This document shows, in pieces, positions 32,703 to 44,134 of a stretch of DNA of 64,000 nucleotides. Numbering within the stretch: the first letter of the stretch is position 1; each line of letters begins with the position of its first letter. The position numbers and the translations under genes are program-made. Under the pieces are notes generated by a model, which was given only the letters and a program-made list of their open reading frames with translations, was not told where the DNA came from and made no database searches. The stretch is from Serratia rubidaea (GTDB lineage Bacteria > Pseudomonadota > Gammaproteobacteria > Enterobacterales > Enterobacteriaceae), in the NCBI GenBank assembly GCA_901472405.1, contig LR590463.1, forward strand, positions 3,844,001 to 3,908,000. The letters run 5' to 3'.

Positions 32703-35700
32703 GCTTCAGAGTCTCCCGGGTTGTCGTCGCCGCTGAACAGCCGATCCATGCCCTCAACCAGTTCGGCGGCGGGCCGGCAGGCAAAGATGCCGTTGCCGGG
32801 ATGCTGACCGTCGACGCCGCGCAAAAACAGATAAATCACGCCGCCAAAATGACGCTGATAGTCATAGTCCGCCAGACGGTGACGCAGATAGCGATGCAGC
32901 GCCAGGGTATACAGCTGATACTGCAGGTCATAACGGTGTTCCGCCATCGCCTGCGCCATCGCCGGCTGCGTATAGGCGCTGCTGTCGTCCCCCAGCCAGT
33001 TGGACTTATAGTCGAGCAGGTAATATTTCCCCTGCCAGCAGAAAATCAGGTCGATAAAGCCTTTCAGCATCCCCTGCACCCGTTGAAAATCCAGCGCCGG
33101 ACAGCGAGCCGACAGCGGATCGTAGCGCTTCACCAACGCATCCAACTGCGTGGCCTGCAGCAGTTGGCCGATCGGCAGATAAAACTGCAGTTCCGCCTGT
33201 TTCGCCTGCGGCATCAGCTGCGCCAGCGTAACGCCGCTGTCATTCAGCACGGTGTGCAGCAGCGTCTCCATCCACGTCTGCAGCACCGGCTGCCAATATG
33301 CGTCATAGCCGTTCAGCTGCAGCTGTTCCGCCAACCAGACGGGGTCCAACGGCTGGGTAAAATCCAGCGTCTCAAACAGGCTGTGCAGGAAGGTGCCCGG
33401 CGCCGCGCCGCGCGGAAAGGTATGCGGAGTCAGTGATGGCTCACTTTCAACCGCCTGCTCGCCCGCGACGTCGACGTCCAGCCGCGGCAGCAAATCCTGC
33501 ATCAGCCCGGCGCCGTGTTGCTGCAGGCCGGTATAGCTGGTTACCCGCCAGAAATCCTGCATCTGCCGGTTGACCTGTCTGGCCGCCAGCTGCTCCGCCC
33601 TCACGCTTTGCGGCTGCCAGGGCTGCTCATCAAGCGTCTCAAGCAGCGAGAGCGCAATGCTTTCATCGGCCAGTTGCTGCAGACAGCTCTGCAAACAGGC
33701 AGCGTCCCCCGCCTGACCGCCCTGCACCAGATATCCCAGCGCACTACGATGTAAATCGGTCTCTCCCTGCTTTTTACGCGTGCCCTGAATAAGCGGCGCA
33801 ATGCCGATGCTGCAGTGGTACACCGAACGCGTCAGCGCGACGTACAGCAGGCGCAAATCCTCCGCCAGCCGCTCTTCCTCCGCCCAGGCGATGCTCTCTT
33901 CATCGGCATTCAGATCCAGCAGGGCCTTGAAGCTGTGACGATCGTGATACAGCACCTGCTGCTGCTGGCGATAGTTGCCGACAAACGGCAGCCAGACCAG
34001 CGGATACTCCAGCCCTTTCGACTTGTGAATCGTCATCACCTGCACCAGGTGACGATCGCTTTCCAGACGCAGCTGCTGGTTGTCCGACTGGCTGTTCGGC
34101 TGGGCGATCTGCTGCGCCAGCCAGCGCACCAGCGCATGCTCGCTGTCGAGCTGCGCCGACGCCTCCTGCAGCAGTTCCCCCAGATGCATCACATCGGTCA
34201 GCCGACGCTCACCACCGGGGCTGGCCAGCAGGTTTTCCGCCAGGTGCCGCTGCGTCATCACCTCGCGCAGCATCGGCAGCACGCCGCGCCGCAGCCACAG
34301 CGTGCGGTATTGGTCGAACTCATCAACCAGCGCGTCCCACGCCCGCTCGTTATGGTTCAGGGCGTCCAGCGTCGGCGCATCCAGCCCCAGCAGGCCGGTC
34401 GCCATCGCGCTGCGCAACGTGCGCTCCTGCTCCGGCGCCAGCACCGCCTGCAGCAGCCACAGCAGATCCTTGGCCTCCGGCGTATCGAACACGCTGTCGC
34501 GGTTTGACAGGTAGACCGAAGGGATCGCCAGCAGGCTGAGCGCATCGCGTACCAGCGCCGCCTCCGCCCGGCTGCGCACCAGAATGGTGATATCCGACGC
34601 CTGCACCGGCCGCCGCCTGTCGCCATCCGCCAGCCAGGCCTCCCCACGCTGCCCGGCGTTCAGCCAGTCGCGGATTTGCGTCGCGCACAGCCGCGCCATC
34701 TGCTGTTGGTAGTCACTTACTCCCACGCCGTCGCCCGGCTGCAGCCAGAAGTGCATGGCGGCCTGGGGCCGGTTATGCAGTTCAAACGCCAGCTGATGGT
34801 TTTTATCCGCCGCCGCCACCTCAATAAACGGGATCTCGCCGAACAGGAACGGTTTTTCCAGCCGCGAGAACAGCCGGTTGACGCTGCCGACCATCGTCGG
34901 CGAAGAGCGCCAGTTGGTCTCCAGCGTATAGTGTGCGCTTACCTCAGAACGTGCACGCATATAGGTGAAAATGTCCGCGCCGCGGAACGCATAAATCGCC
35001 TGTTTGGGATCGCCAATCAGCAGCAGTCCGCACTCCGCCTGACCGACATATAACTTATGGAAAATACGGTACTGCTGCGGGTCGGTATCCTGAAACTCAT
35101 CGATCATCGCCACCGGATAACGCTGACGTATCGCCTGCGCCAGCCGATCGCCGCCGGCGCTCTGCAGCGCGCCGTCCAGCCGGCTCAACAGATCGTCAAA
35201 CCCCAGCTCGGCGCGCTGGCGCTTTTCCTGCTGAATCGAGGTGCGGATCTCGCTCAGCGCGCGCGCCATCACCAGGTCGCGCAGCGTCAGCGGTTCGGCA
35301 AACAGGCCGTCGACGGCGTCAAACAGGGCGTGACGCGGTGCCTCGCCCTTCTTGGTTTTCTCCAGCAGCGTCGACTGGCGGAACTTTTCCAGCTCTTTCG
35401 GCAGCTGATAATCCAGCGTCTCCTGCCCGGCCCACTCGCCGACCTTCTGTAGCCAGTTGGGCAAATGTCTGCTGCTGTAACTGCGCTTATCGACGCCGGA
35501 GCTGCTGATAAGATCGTGCAGATCGGCCGCCGCCGCGACCCATTGCGCCTTGATGGCGTCAATGCGCGCCACAATCTTCTGGTGGCGCATCAGCAGCGTT
35601 TCATCCTGCTGCGGCGGCTGACGCAGCGTCGGCGCCTCGCCGTGCAGATAGGCGGACAGATCGCTCAGCAAAGCTTCCGGCCCGCTCCACTCCTGGCTGA

Positions 35701-36256
35701 CCGCGCGCGCAACGTCCAGCGGCAGCGGATAGCAATGGCGACGCCAAAAGTCGGCGCAGGCCTGCCGGCGCAGCGGCAGCTCGTCCTGCACCAGCGTTTG
35801 TTCAAACAAAATGCCGGACTCAAAGGCGTTCTGGGTCAGCATGCGCTGACAAAAACCGTGGATGGTATAGATCGCCGCCTCATCCATTTGCCGCTCGGCG
35901 GCCAGCAGCTGCGCCGCCGCGTCCGACAGATCGTCAATCTCCGCCATCAGCGCGGCAAACAGCGGGTTGTCGCAGTGCTCCCGCCCGCGAATGCAGGCGA
36001 TGCGCAACCCGTGAATATTGCTGCGGATACGGCCGCGCAGCTCTTCGGTGGCGGCCTCGGTAAAGGTCACCACCAAAATTTCCTCTACCGTCAGCGGGCG
36101 CGAAAACGCCGCCTGCTTACCCAACCCCAACAGCAGGCGCAAATACAGCGCGCCAATGGTGAAGGTCTTACCGGTCCCCGCCGAGGCTTCAATCAGCCGT
36201 TCGCCGTAAAGCGGCAGCGTTAACGGATCGAGCGTTTGCGGAGTCAGAGTCGTCAT
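32699..36256 (-). CDS. recB: RecBCD subunit RecB
   Basis: 3'-5' helicase and nuclease subunit; processes double-strand ends and loads RecA after Chi. 1185 residues, uninterrupted. UvrD-type Walker [21 protein letters not shown] (about 23-42), [20 protein letters not shown] (motif II), and motif [15 protein letters not shown]. The C-terminal nuclease centre is [20 protein letters not shown] with the two catalytic Asp and Lys. Overlaps both ptrA (4 bases) and recD, so the three are one operon. Confidence 0.98.
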   Translation of the reverse strand: MTTLTPQTLDPLTLPLYGERLIEASAGTGKTFTIGALYLRLLLGLGKQAAFSRPLTVEEILVVTFTEAATEELRGRIRSNIHGLRIACIRGREHCDNPLFAALMAEIDDLSDAAAQLLAAERQMDEAAIYTIHGFCQRMLTQNAFESGILFEQTLVQDELPLRRQACADFWRRHCYPLPLDVARAVSQEWSGPEALLSDLSAYLHGEAPTLRQPPQQDETLLMRHQKIVARIDAIKAQWVAAAADLHDLISSSGVDKRSYSSRHLPNWLQKVGEWAGQETLDYQLPKELEKFRQSTLLEKTKKGEAPRHALFDAVDGLFAEPLTLRDLVMARALSEIRTSIQQEKRQRAELGFDDLLSRLDGALQSAGGDRLAQAIRQRYPVAMIDEFQDTDPQQYRIFHKLYVGQAECGLLLIGDPKQAIYAFRGADIFTYMRARSEVSAHYTLETNWRSSPTMVGSVNRLFSRLEKPFLFGEIPFIEVAAADKNHQLAFELHNRPQAAMHFWLQPGDGVGVSDYQQQMARLCATQIRDWLNAGQRGEAWLADGDRRRPVQASDITILVRSRAEAALVRDALSLLAIPSVYLSNRDSVFDTPEAKDLLWLLQAVLAPEQERTLRSAMATGLLGLDAPTLDALNHNERAWDALVDEFDQYRTLWLRRGVLPMLREVMTQRHLAENLLASPGGERRLTDVMHLGELLQEASAQLDSEHALVRWLAQQIAQPNSQSDNQQLRLESDRHLVQVMTIHKSKGLEYPLVWLPFVGNYRQQQQVLYHDRHSFKALLDLNADEESIAWAEEERLAEDLRLLYVALTRSVYHCSIGIAPLIQGTRKKQGETDLHRSALGYLVQGGQAGDAACLQSCLQQLADESIALSLLETLDEQPWQPQSVRAEQLAARQVNRQMQDFWRVTSYTGLQQHGAGLMQDLLPRLDVDVAGEQAVESEPSLTPHTFPRGAAPGTFLHSLFETLDFTQPLDPVWLAEQLQLNGYDAYWQPVLQTWMETLLHTVLNDSGVTLAQLMPQAKQAELQFYLPIGQLLQATQLDALVKRYDPLSARCPALDFQRVQGMLKGFIDLIFCWQGKYYLLDYKSNWLGDDSSAYTQPAMAQAMAEHRYDLQYQLYTLALHRYLRHRLADYDYQRHFGGVIYLFLRGVDGQHPGNGIFACRPAAELVEGMDRLFSGDDNPGDSEA

Positions 36257-39141
36257 GGTTTAACCACCTGACGCGGCATGGTCTGTTGCAGCGCGGACGC
36301 GTTCGGATAAGCGGTCCAGCCCTGCGGCGCCGCATAATCGGCTTTGCCCTGGCTGCTGCCGCTGACCTGAGACAGCACCGCCAGCCCCTGAGGCTGCATC
36401 ACCGCCTGATGGAAGAAGTCCGCCAGCTTGGCCGGCGTCAGTTGCTCTATCTGTGCGATCAGCTTCTGACGCGTGTCAAAGGCAAAATTACCGCGCTCGA
36501 AGTCATTGCTAAAGCGCCCTGCCTCCTCGCTCAGCGTTTGCGGCCGCTGTTTCAGTTCATTAATCAGCGCCTGCTGATACTGGGCGAAGTCCGCAGCGCT
36601 CATCGCGTGCAGCCGTTTTTCTGCCCTCGGATAGAAGTCCTGATAGCGCTGATAGAGGTAGTCCGGCTGTTTGCTGTTGCTCTGCAGCAGGAAACCGACG
36701 CCCCACTGCCGCCCGACCGACATCGGGAAGGCGAACACCGCATACCCCAGCTGTTCCTGGGTGCGCAGCTGGCTATAGAACCAGGGCTGAATGATCTGTC
36801 CCAGCAGTGAGCTGTGCGCCATGCCGCTGATTTCATCATATCCGGTTGGGATATAGACCGCCGCCAGCGCCGAGTCGGTGCTGCTGCCGGCGCGCTGCAG
36901 ATTTGCCAGCTGTTTTTTATCAACGCGGACATTTTCCCCGTGCCACCATGTCACGCCGCGGCAGGCGAGGCTCTGCTTCAGCGCGGACGCCAGCTGGTCA
37001 ACCTGAGGCTTGCTCATATTGCCCACCACCAGCATTTCCGGCGTGGCGTTTTTCAGCAGGCCGTCGCGGTAGGCGAGCACGTCTTTCAGCGTCAGGTTTT
37101 TCAGCACTTCACGCCGTTCACTGCGTTCCGAATAGGGCACGCGCGACACCATCTGAATCGGCTGGATCGCCAGTTCGAAGGCTTTGCCTTTTTCAGCAGC
37201 ATCCAGCTGCTGCAGATACCAGGACTTGGCCTGATCCAGCTGCGCCTGGGTCGGCGTAAAGCCGGCGTAGCCTTCAATCAGCGACGTCAGCAGCTGCGGC
37301 AGGCGCTGGGTAAAGCCGTTGGCGTTAAACTGCAGGCCGTTGCTCGGCGAGGTGCTGAAACTCAGGCCCCCGACCGAAGCCTGATAGCTCAGCTGATCCA
37401 GCGCGATACCGGCCAGGTAATCCGTCAGCGAGAACAACACCTGATTGCGCGCCGAATTCATGGTTTCAGCGTTGCGGAAGGCGACGGTTACGTCGGCCTT
37501 CGGCTCATCAGCAAAATAGCGGCTCGGCATATACAGCACGCGCAGCCCCGGCTGGTTCACCACCACTTCCGGCTGGGTAAAACGGTGCGACGGCGCGGTG
37601 AGGGTAAAGTCATCCGGGATATACGGGTTCAGCGCCGGCAGCGACAGCGAAATCCCCTGTCCCAGGCGCTGCCACTGTTCAAAACGCTGCGGGGTGATTT
37701 TATTCACCTGATACGGCGCATCGACAAAGTACGCCGTTTTGTTATGCGGCTCGTTCGGGCTGATAAACCACACGCGGGCGTTTTGCGGCGTCATTTCATC
37801 CAGACGCCGTTTAATGGCGTCAGGGTCGTAACGGTCCGCCAGATAAGGCGCATCCAGCGTATGCTCGACCGGCACGCGCAGCATGGTATCCACCAGCCAC
37901 TCGATATAGTCCATATCGCGGGTAATCGACGGGTAGCGGAAATCCAGATTTAACACGTGCGCAATTTCATCAAAGTAGCTTTTTTTGACGCCCTGCTGAC
38001 GCAGCATGTTCAGGTAGTTAAAGATCGCGGCCACCACCTGGTCACGCTGCGCCAGGCCTTTATCCGTCAGCGACACGCTGATGACAAACACCCCGCCGTT
38101 GCGATCCACCATCGGATCGGCGCCCGCGTTGATGGCATCGGCCAGTCCCTGCTGCTGCAGCCAGTCAGACAGCGTATTTTTGCTGCGGTTGCCGATCAGG
38201 TAGCTGATATAGGTATCGGTCTTGCTGCGGAAAGCCGCGCTGTTGTTATCGATACGGAACTCGACCTTCAGCTGCTTGCGCGGCTGCGCCGGCACGTAAT
38301 TGATGATGATGCCCTGCTGCGCTTTGGTCACCGCCGGTACGGTAATCGGCGCAACGTCGGCCTGATGATTCGGCACCCGGCCGAAGGTCTTCGCCGCCAG
38401 CGCCGCCAGCTGCGGCAGCGGTTGGTTGCTGTAGAGCACCCCGACCATCAGATTGGCGGAGTAATAGCGTTGATAGAAACTCGTCAGCGCCTCATGCAGC
38501 TTGCTGCCGGGTTTATCCTTCAGCGTATCGAGGTTGCCGCCGGAAAAGCGCGCGCTCGGATGCGCCGGGTTCAGCGTTTCCGCCCCGACCTGCGCCATAC
38601 GCATGCCGTCGCGCGAACGCGCCATGGTCAGCTCGGCATTCACCGCGTTGCGCTCTTTATCCGCATTGCCGGGGTCCAGCAGCGGCTCGGCTATCGCATC
38701 GGCCATGCGGTCCACCGCCGGCTCCAGCGCATCGTTTTCCACCTCCAGATAGTAGGCGGTGCGGTACGACGCGGTGCTGGCGTTGTGGCTGCCGCCGTGT
38801 TTTTTGAGGTATTCGGACAGGTTTTCCGGATCCGGATAGCGTTTGGAGCCCATCAGCACCATATGTTCCAGATAGTGCGCCAACCCCAGCTGGCTGTCAG
38901 GATCTTCCAGAGAACCGACCGGCAGGGCCAGCGCGGCCAGCGACTTGGGCGCCTGCTCATCAGAGACCAGCAGCACCGTCATGCCGTTCGTCAGCTTGAT
39001 GGCCTGGTAATGGCGCGGATCGTGCTCGCTTTTATGGATTTTCTCCGCCAGCGGCTGCCATCCCTGCCCGGCCCAGCCTGACGGCGCCCAGAATACTACC
39101 AACAACATTACCCCGCAAAGGCGGGCCCAACGTCTGCGCAT
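36253..39141 (-). CDS. ptrA: Pitrilysin (protease III)
   Basis: Periplasmic M16 zinc metalloprotease that degrades small peptides such as insulin fragments. 962 residues from ATG 39141 (MRRRWARL), chosen for equal length with E. coli; ATG 39147 is possible. Signal peptide ends near WAGQG. The inverted zinc motif is GLAHYLEHMVLMGS (HxxEH), with the third ligand in ERNAVNAELTMARSRDG. Sits between recC and recB, the enterobacterial arrangement. The 222-base gap to recC holds a short palindrome (gtaagtacttac at 39273-39284) but no gene. Frame intact. Confidence 0.97.
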   Translation of the reverse strand: MRRRWARLCGVMLLVVFWAPSGWAGQGWQPLAEKIHKSEHDPRHYQAIKLTNGMTVLLVSDEQAPKSLAALALPVGSLEDPDSQLGLAHYLEHMVLMGSKRYPDPENLSEYLKKHGGSHNASTASYRTAYYLEVENDALEPAVDRMADAIAEPLLDPGNADKERNAVNAELTMARSRDGMRMAQVGAETLNPAHPSARFSGGNLDTLKDKPGSKLHEALTSFYQRYYSANLMVGVLYSNQPLPQLAALAAKTFGRVPNHQADVAPITVPAVTKAQQGIIINYVPAQPRKQLKVEFRIDNNSAAFRSKTDTYISYLIGNRSKNTLSDWLQQQGLADAINAGADPMVDRNGGVFVISVSLTDKGLAQRDQVVAAIFNYLNMLRQQGVKKSYFDEIAHVLNLDFRYPSITRDMDYIEWLVDTMLRVPVEHTLDAPYLADRYDPDAIKRRLDEMTPQNARVWFISPNEPHNKTAYFVDAPYQVNKITPQRFEQWQRLGQGISLSLPALNPYIPDDFTLTAPSHRFTQPEVVVNQPGLRVLYMPSRYFADEPKADVTVAFRNAETMNSARNQVLFSLTDYLAGIALDQLSYQASVGGLSFSTSPSNGLQFNANGFTQRLPQLLTSLIEGYAGFTPTQAQLDQAKSWYLQQLDAAEKGKAFELAIQPIQMVSRVPYSERSERREVLKNLTLKDVLAYRDGLLKNATPEMLVVGNMSKPQVDQLASALKQSLACRGVTWWHGENVRVDKKQLANLQRAGSSTDSALAAVYIPTGYDEISGMAHSSLLGQIIQPWFYSQLRTQEQLGYAVFAFPMSVGRQWGVGFLLQSNSKQPDYLYQRYQDFYPRAEKRLHAMSAADFAQYQQALINELKQRPQTLSEEAGRFSNDFERGNFAFDTRQKLIAQIEQLTPAKLADFFHQAVMQPQGLAVLSQVSGSSQGKADYAAPQGWTAYPNASALQQTMPRQVVKP

Positions 39142-39363
39142 ATCCAAATTAAACCCCTATTTCCGCCCCGCTGCGTCCGTTCCAGGACGCCGGCAAGGCC
39201 GATCAAAAAACAACAAAAATGTCATACCGGGCAGGTCGACGCGTCACAATACGCCGTAGCGACAGCTCCCCGGTAAGTACTTACTGTCACGCTAAAACCC
39301 GCTATTCACCTACGGCGAGACCTAGTTTTACCACCTCCCGCCACGGCGCACCACCCGGGCCCA

Positions 39364-42300
39364 TTATCCCAGATTGTGTCTGGCGACCGGCAGCAGGTAA
39401 CGTTCTGTTTCCGCTAAAATTTGCGCCAGGGCCTCATTATCCAGCTGGCGCAGCACCCGCTGAACATAAGGATCCTCCCCTTCGCCGGGAATGCGCTGGT
39501 CGCCCTGCCAGGCCTGCAGCAGTTTAGCGCGCGCTTTGGCCTGCGCCTCTTCGCTCCAGTCAATTGCCTGATTTTCCGTCTGATAGCACTGGCTTAACCA
39601 GGCCCAGCCGCTCTTATTGAGCAGCATCAGCGGCTGGCACAGACCGCGCTGATAGCCGGCCACCAGCTCCGCCAGCTGCGCCTGCGCCGCGTCCGCCGGC
39701 AGGGCGGCAAAGCGCCAGACCGAATTCTTGCGCCCCAACATGCGGCTTTCACCCTGGCCGCCCGCGCTGCAATACAGCAGATGCTCCAGCCACAGCAGAA
39801 TGCCGTCCACCGCCGACAGGGCAGCCGGCCGCCAGCGCAGCAGGCCATCCTCCTGCACCTGATGCAGCCAACCGCCGATATGCACGCCCGCCACGCTGAT
39901 ATCCAGTTCCAGGCTGCCGCTCTCCCGACGCTCCTCACGCACCTGCGCCGCCAGCTCCTCCATCTCTTCCTGCTGCTTCTGCCAGTAAATCTCGCCGAAG
40001 GCGCCGTAGGGCAAGCCGCCAGAGGCCCTGATGCGCTGATACAGCTTCGCCGCATCGTCGCCGTCAATCAGCGCATTCAGCAGCTGATTGTTGTACTGAT
40101 AGCGGCTGAGGTTATCCAGCGTAAACGGCTCTTCATCCGGCAGCTCGGTCTCTTCCAGCACAAAGCTCACGCCCAGGCGCTGCTGGAAGAATGCGCGGAT
40201 TGGGTGACGGTAGAAGCGCAGCAGCTCATCCAGCGCGATCTCAACGCGGTGTTCGGCCGGCAGCGGCTGATTAAACTCAGGGTGCGCCTGGCCGCGCCCG
40301 TCGGCGGCCGGCAGCCATTCGGCGGCGTAGCTTTGCGCCTCGCTGTCCGGTATGAAATTTTCCGCCGCGAACGGCATCCGGGCATGCCAGCGAAGTAAAT
40401 GTTCGCTAACCCGACGCGCGCTGGCGTCCACATCCAGCGCTTCGTCCCCCGGCAGACAGTAGCTCTGCTGCAGATACTCCAGCAACTCCGTCACCAGCAC
40501 CGACGGGTAACGTTCGCTGTTGTCCTGAATCGAACGGCCGATAAAGCTGATATACAGCTTTTCCTGCGCGGATAAAATGGCTTCCAGGAACAGATAGCGG
40601 TCGTCGTCGCGGCGGCTGCGATCGCCGCGTTTTACCTGCTGCGCCATCAGGTCAAACCCCAGCGGCGGCAGCGTACGCGGATAAACGCCGTCGTTCATGC
40701 CGAGCAGGCACACCACTTTGAACGGGATAGAGCGCATCGGCATCAGCGTGCAGAAGTTGATCTGCCCGGCCAGAAAGCGCTGGCTGATCCGCTCCTGATC
40801 AAGACGCGCCGCCAGCTCGTCACGCAGCAGGCTCAGCGGCACCGCGTCGGGATAGCGGGCATTGGTGCCGTGTTCCAACACCTGGTGCCACTGCTTTTCT
40901 ATCAGCGCCAGCGCGGCTTCCGTGTCGCCATCGGCGGCAAAAAAGCTCTCCAGCAGTTGGCGGCACAGCGGCGCCCATTCCGCCAGGGTGCGCGTTTCAC
41001 TGAGGCGCTGACGCCACTGGGCAAGCTGCGTCAGCAGTTCCGCCAACTGGCCGGCCAGCTCCGCCGCCAGTCCGCTGGACTCGTCGTACGGCAGCACCCC
41101 CTGCCAGTCGCCGACGTTGCTGTCCATGGCATAGCCCAGCAGCATGCGGGTGATGCCAAAACGCCAGGTGTGCTGGCCGGTGGCCGGCAACGCCAGCTCG
41201 CGCACGTTATCGTCATCCAGCCCCCAGCGCACGCCGGACTCCGCCACCCAGTGGCGCAGCAGGCGCAGCCCCTCCTCCTGAATAGCGAAGCGCGCGGCCA
41301 GCGCCGGCACCTCCAATAGCAGCAGCACCTGTTCAGAGGTAAAGCGGCTCTGCGGTAAATCAAGCAGAGAGATAAAGGCCTGCAGCGCAGGATGCGCCTG
41401 ACGCGCCTTGCGGTCGGAAATGGCGAACGGCAGGTAGCGATCGGCCGGCGCATTGCCGAACACCGCCTGAATATACGGCGTATAGCTGTCGATATCGGCG
41501 ACCATCACGATAATATCGCGCGCACTCAGCTGCGGATCGTCCGCTAGCATCGCCAGCAGCTGATCGTGCAGCACCTCAACCTCGCGCTGCGGGCTGTGGC
41601 AGGCGTGCAGGCTCAGCGAGCGGTCGTCGGGGTCAAGCGGGCGTTTGGCGTCGCTGCGTTCAAAGGTGTCCGGCGTGGTGCCGATCACCGCGCAATCCTC
41701 CAGTTCCAGCATATCGCGCTGTATGCCGTGCAGCAGATTGTCTGCCGGCACATCGACAAAGGCGTCGACCTCCTGCAGGCTTTCCATCTGCGCCAGCAGA
41801 TACAGGTGATCGCGCCCCAGCTTGCCCCATGACGCCAGCAGCGGGTTGCTCAGCTGCTGCTCCCCCTCGGCATCAAACAGCTGCGCCGCCTGCGCGGGAT
41901 CGCGGAATAGTCCCTGCTCCTGCGCCTGATGGTGGCGACGCCGCTTGCGGCTTTGCAAGCGCGCCAGAAACGCGTAGTCCTGAATATCGCCCCAGTAGTA
42001 GCGGCACGGGTTGGTGAACATCAGGTGAATATCAATATGTCTGCCCAGCGCCTGCAACGCCTCCAGATAGACCGGCGGCAGCGCTGAAATACCGCAGATG
42101 AATACCCGTTTCGGCAGCCCCGGCGGGCACTGCTGCGCCTGTTCCAGCGTGGCGATAAAGCGGCGATACAGGTTGGCGCGGTGCCACTCCGGCTGCCCCA
42201 GCTCCTGGGTATACTGCACCAGCCGCGCCCACAGCGGCGCCTGCCACTGCTGCGCTTCGGGCAGCTCGGCGACCAATTCGCCGCGCTGCCAGCTTTCCAG

Positions 42301-42735
42301 CCACTGCGGCCGGTACACCAGATACTGGTCAAACAGGTCGGCCACGCGTCCGGCAAGCTGGTGGATCTTGCGCTTATCGCCGTCATCGGTCAGATAGTGC
42401 TGCAGCGGGGCAAATTCGGGCTGCGTCAGCATATCGGGCAGCAGCCACATCAGCTTCCAGGTCATGGCGTCCTTACTGAAGGCGCTCTCTTTCGGGATGC
42501 CCGGCAGCACGCGGGTAAACATTTCCCAGATAAAGGTCGCCGGCAGCGGAAACTCGATATTGGCGGCAATCCCGAACTGCTCGGCCAGCTGCATCTGCAG
42601 CCATTGCGCCATCCCCGGACTTTGCACCAGCACCACCTCCTGCTGGAAAGGGTCGGCCAACGGTTCTCTGGCGATCAGGACGCTGGTCAGCGTTTTCAGC
42701 ACGTCCAGCTGATTGGAATGATAAACCGTAAACAT
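39364..42735 (-). CDS. recC: RecBCD subunit RecC
   Basis: Chi-recognition and scaffold subunit of exonuclease V. 1123 residues, within one residue of E. coli. N-terminus MFTVYHSNQLDVLKTLTSVL. The inactive helicase-like fold is recognised by SPGMAQWLQMQLAEQFGIAANIEFPLPATF (in part) and MRSIPFKVVCLLGMNDGVYPR. Lacks intact ATPase motifs, as usual. Starts 31 bases after ppdC. Frame intact over 3.4 kb. Confidence 0.97.
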   Translation of the reverse strand: MFTVYHSNQLDVLKTLTSVLIAREPLADPFQQEVVLVQSPGMAQWLQMQLAEQFGIAANIEFPLPATFIWEMFTRVLPGIPKESAFSKDAMTWKLMWLLPDMLTQPEFAPLQHYLTDDGDKRKIHQLAGRVADLFDQYLVYRPQWLESWQRGELVAELPEAQQWQAPLWARLVQYTQELGQPEWHRANLYRRFIATLEQAQQCPPGLPKRVFICGISALPPVYLEALQALGRHIDIHLMFTNPCRYYWGDIQDYAFLARLQSRKRRRHHQAQEQGLFRDPAQAAQLFDAEGEQQLSNPLLASWGKLGRDHLYLLAQMESLQEVDAFVDVPADNLLHGIQRDMLELEDCAVIGTTPDTFERSDAKRPLDPDDRSLSLHACHSPQREVEVLHDQLLAMLADDPQLSARDIIVMVADIDSYTPYIQAVFGNAPADRYLPFAISDRKARQAHPALQAFISLLDLPQSRFTSEQVLLLLEVPALAARFAIQEEGLRLLRHWVAESGVRWGLDDDNVRELALPATGQHTWRFGITRMLLGYAMDSNVGDWQGVLPYDESSGLAAELAGQLAELLTQLAQWRQRLSETRTLAEWAPLCRQLLESFFAADGDTEAALALIEKQWHQVLEHGTNARYPDAVPLSLLRDELAARLDQERISQRFLAGQINFCTLMPMRSIPFKVVCLLGMNDGVYPRTLPPLGFDLMAQQVKRGDRSRRDDDRYLFLEAILSAQEKLYISFIGRSIQDNSERYPSVLVTELLEYLQQSYCLPGDEALDVDASARRVSEHLLRWHARMPFAAENFIPDSEAQSYAAEWLPAADGRGQAHPEFNQPLPAEHRVEIALDELLRFYRHPIRAFFQQRLGVSFVLEETELPDEEPFTLDNLSRYQYNNQLLNALIDGDDAAKLYQRIRASGGLPYGAFGEIYWQKQQEEMEELAAQVREERRESGSLELDISVAGVHIGGWLHQVQEDGLLRWRPAALSAVDGILLWLEHLLYCSAGGQGESRMLGRKNSVWRFAALPADAAQAQLAELVAGYQRGLCQPLMLLNKSGWAWLSQCYQTENQAIDWSEEAQAKARAKLLQAWQGDQRIPGEGEDPYVQRVLRQLDNEALAQILAETERYLLPVARHNLG

Positions 42736-42766
42736 GAGGCTCCTTGAAAATCCTATACGCGCCGGG

Positions 42767-43123
42767 TTAGTCGTCGCCGCAATACCAGCGGCTGAGCCGG
42801 GCCTGTTGACGCAGCGGCGTTGTTATCGTGACCGTGAGCTGCCGACAAACGCCGTCAACCTCGCCGTGCTGCAGCTCGCGCCGCCAGCCGGACGCCAGGG
42901 CGTCGTCTACGTCGCTGCCGGCGGCCAGCCGCTCCAGCTGCTGATGGGCCAGCGACCAGGCCTGCCGATACTGCCATTGCCGCTGCAGCCCCTGTAATAA
43001 TACCTGATGGTATTGTAACAGGCCGAGCAGCGACACCGAGAATAACAGCGCCGCAATTAATACTTCCGACAGGCTGAAGCCCTGCTGACGCCGGGCCGCT
43101 CCGCCGATGCCGTTAGTCCGCAC
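42767..43123 (-). CDS. ppdC: Prepilin peptidase-dependent protein PpdC
   Basis: Pseudopilin-like protein, 118 residues from GTG 43123 (VRTNGIGGAARRQQGF). The type IV pilin N-terminus is QQGFSLSEVLIAALLFSVSL, cleaved after Gly, with Glu at +5. The GTG overlaps the ygdB 3' end and has an AAGGA site upstream; the longer frame to 43189 would sit wholly inside ygdB. Part of a ppdAB-ygdB-ppdC minor-pilin set of unknown role. Confidence 0.88.
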   Translation of the reverse strand: MRTNGIGGAARRQQGFSLSEVLIAALLFSVSLLGLLQYHQVLLQGLQRQWQYRQAWSLAHQQLERLAAGSDVDDALASGWRRELQHGEVDGVCRQLTVTITTPLRQQARLSRWYCGDD

Positions 43124-43556
43124 AGGCCGCCGCGTCCTTTTCCGGGCAAAAGTCCAGCCAGCCGCCCGGTTCCGCCCGCAGCCGCCCACGCGCGTCCGGC
43201 GTGGCCAGCTGATACAGCCAGAGCGGTTCCGCCGCGGGCATCTCCCCCAGCCCGCGCAGCAGTATAACGCCCGGCCGGGAAGCGCGCTTGACGCAGGCCT
43301 GCAGCCCCGCCGAAAACTGCCGCTGACAGCGCCAGACGCCGGCGTTCAGCAACGCGGGCGGCCAGGATTGCGTCAGCCCCCAGTTCAGCGCCGACGACGC
43401 CTGATTATACGCCTGCAGATAACGCCGCTGTTCCACCGCCAGCAACAGCGCGCTATCGAGCTGTTTTTGCTGAGCGCCCAGCAGCAGCAAGCCCATCAGC
43501 AACACCAGCATCACCGCCGCCAGCACGCTGCCCCGTTGATAATCTGCTCCGTTCAC
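43113..43556 (-). CDS. ygdB: DUF2509 family protein YgdB
   Basis: 147-residue membrane-anchored protein in the minor-pilin cluster. Type III signal-like start YQRGSVLAAVMLVLLMGLLL, resembling PilX/GspK-type minor pilins: a short basic leader and Gly before a hydrophobic helix. Overlaps ppdB by 4 bases and ppdC by 11. Function unknown. Confidence 0.88.
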   Translation of the reverse strand: MNGADYQRGSVLAAVMLVLLMGLLLLGAQQKQLDSALLLAVEQRRYLQAYNQASSALNWGLTQSWPPALLNAGVWRCQRQFSAGLQACVKRASRPGVILLRGLGEMPAAEPLWLYQLATPDARGRLRAEPGGWLDFCPEKDAAACAD

Positions 43557-44134
43557 GATGACGGCGCCTCCACGTTGATATCCCAGCGTACTGAACGCGC
43601 ATGCCCCGCCGCACTCGCCGAGCGGCCGCTCAGCGTCAGGCGCAGCAGACGCCGGCCGTGGTTACCCGGCAGCAGACGAATGCTGAAGGTTTCAATACGC
43701 ACTTCATCGCGCTCAAACAGATTCTCCCAGCCGCCGCCGTTGCATTGGCTGACGCCGCGCTGGCGCTCAAGCCGGCCCGCGCGCAGTCGGTAGCCGAACT
43801 TCTCCGCCTCGTCGCCCGCCGTTTCCCAGCGGCCGTTGCGGTTCAGGTCATAGGCGACGATGACGCAGCTGTCGGCCGCCTCCCCGGCATGCCGGGCGAT
43901 AGTCAGCGGCCGCCCGGCGCACCTTCCGGCGCAGAACCCCGCGCGGCGCAGATCTTTTTCAATGCCGAACGCCGCCTGCCGCAGCCTTAGCTCCAGCTGA
44001 TAGGCGCCGAGAAATGCCGCGCTTTGCTGACGCAGCGCGGGATAGGCCTTCGTCGCCGCCAGCATAATCAGGCTGCCCGCCGCCATGGCCAGCAGTACCT
44101 CCGGCAGGGTAAAGCCGCGCGACGGCGTCAGCAT
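43553..44134 (-). CDS. ppdB: Prepilin peptidase-dependent protein PpdB
   Basis: Minor pseudopilin, 193 residues from ATG 44134 (MLTPSRGFTLPEVLLAMAAG). Classic cleavage site RGFTLPEVLLA with Glu at +5. Start overlaps the ppdA stop (ATGCTGA). Four Cys in the globular part (FCAGRC, DSCV, SQCN). Family similarity to PilW. Confidence 0.9.
   Translation of the reverse strand: MLTPSRGFTLPEVLLAMAAGSLIMLAATKAYPALRQQSAAFLGAYQLELRLRQAAFGIEKDLRRAGFCAGRCAGRPLTIARHAGEAADSCVIVAYDLNRNGRWETAGDEAEKFGYRLRAGRLERQRGVSQCNGGGWENLFERDEVRIETFSIRLLPGNHGRRLLRLTLSGRSASAAGHARSVRWDINVEAPSS

Noticed and set aside
36814..37953. 379-codon open frame antisense to ptrA, with a further one at 37957-39081
   Set aside because: Shadow of an intact M16 protease gene; composition typical of antisense frames.
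39273..39284. Palindrome gtaagtacttac between recC and ptrA as an operator or terminator
   Set aside because: Single short palindrome with no T-run and no known matching regulator.
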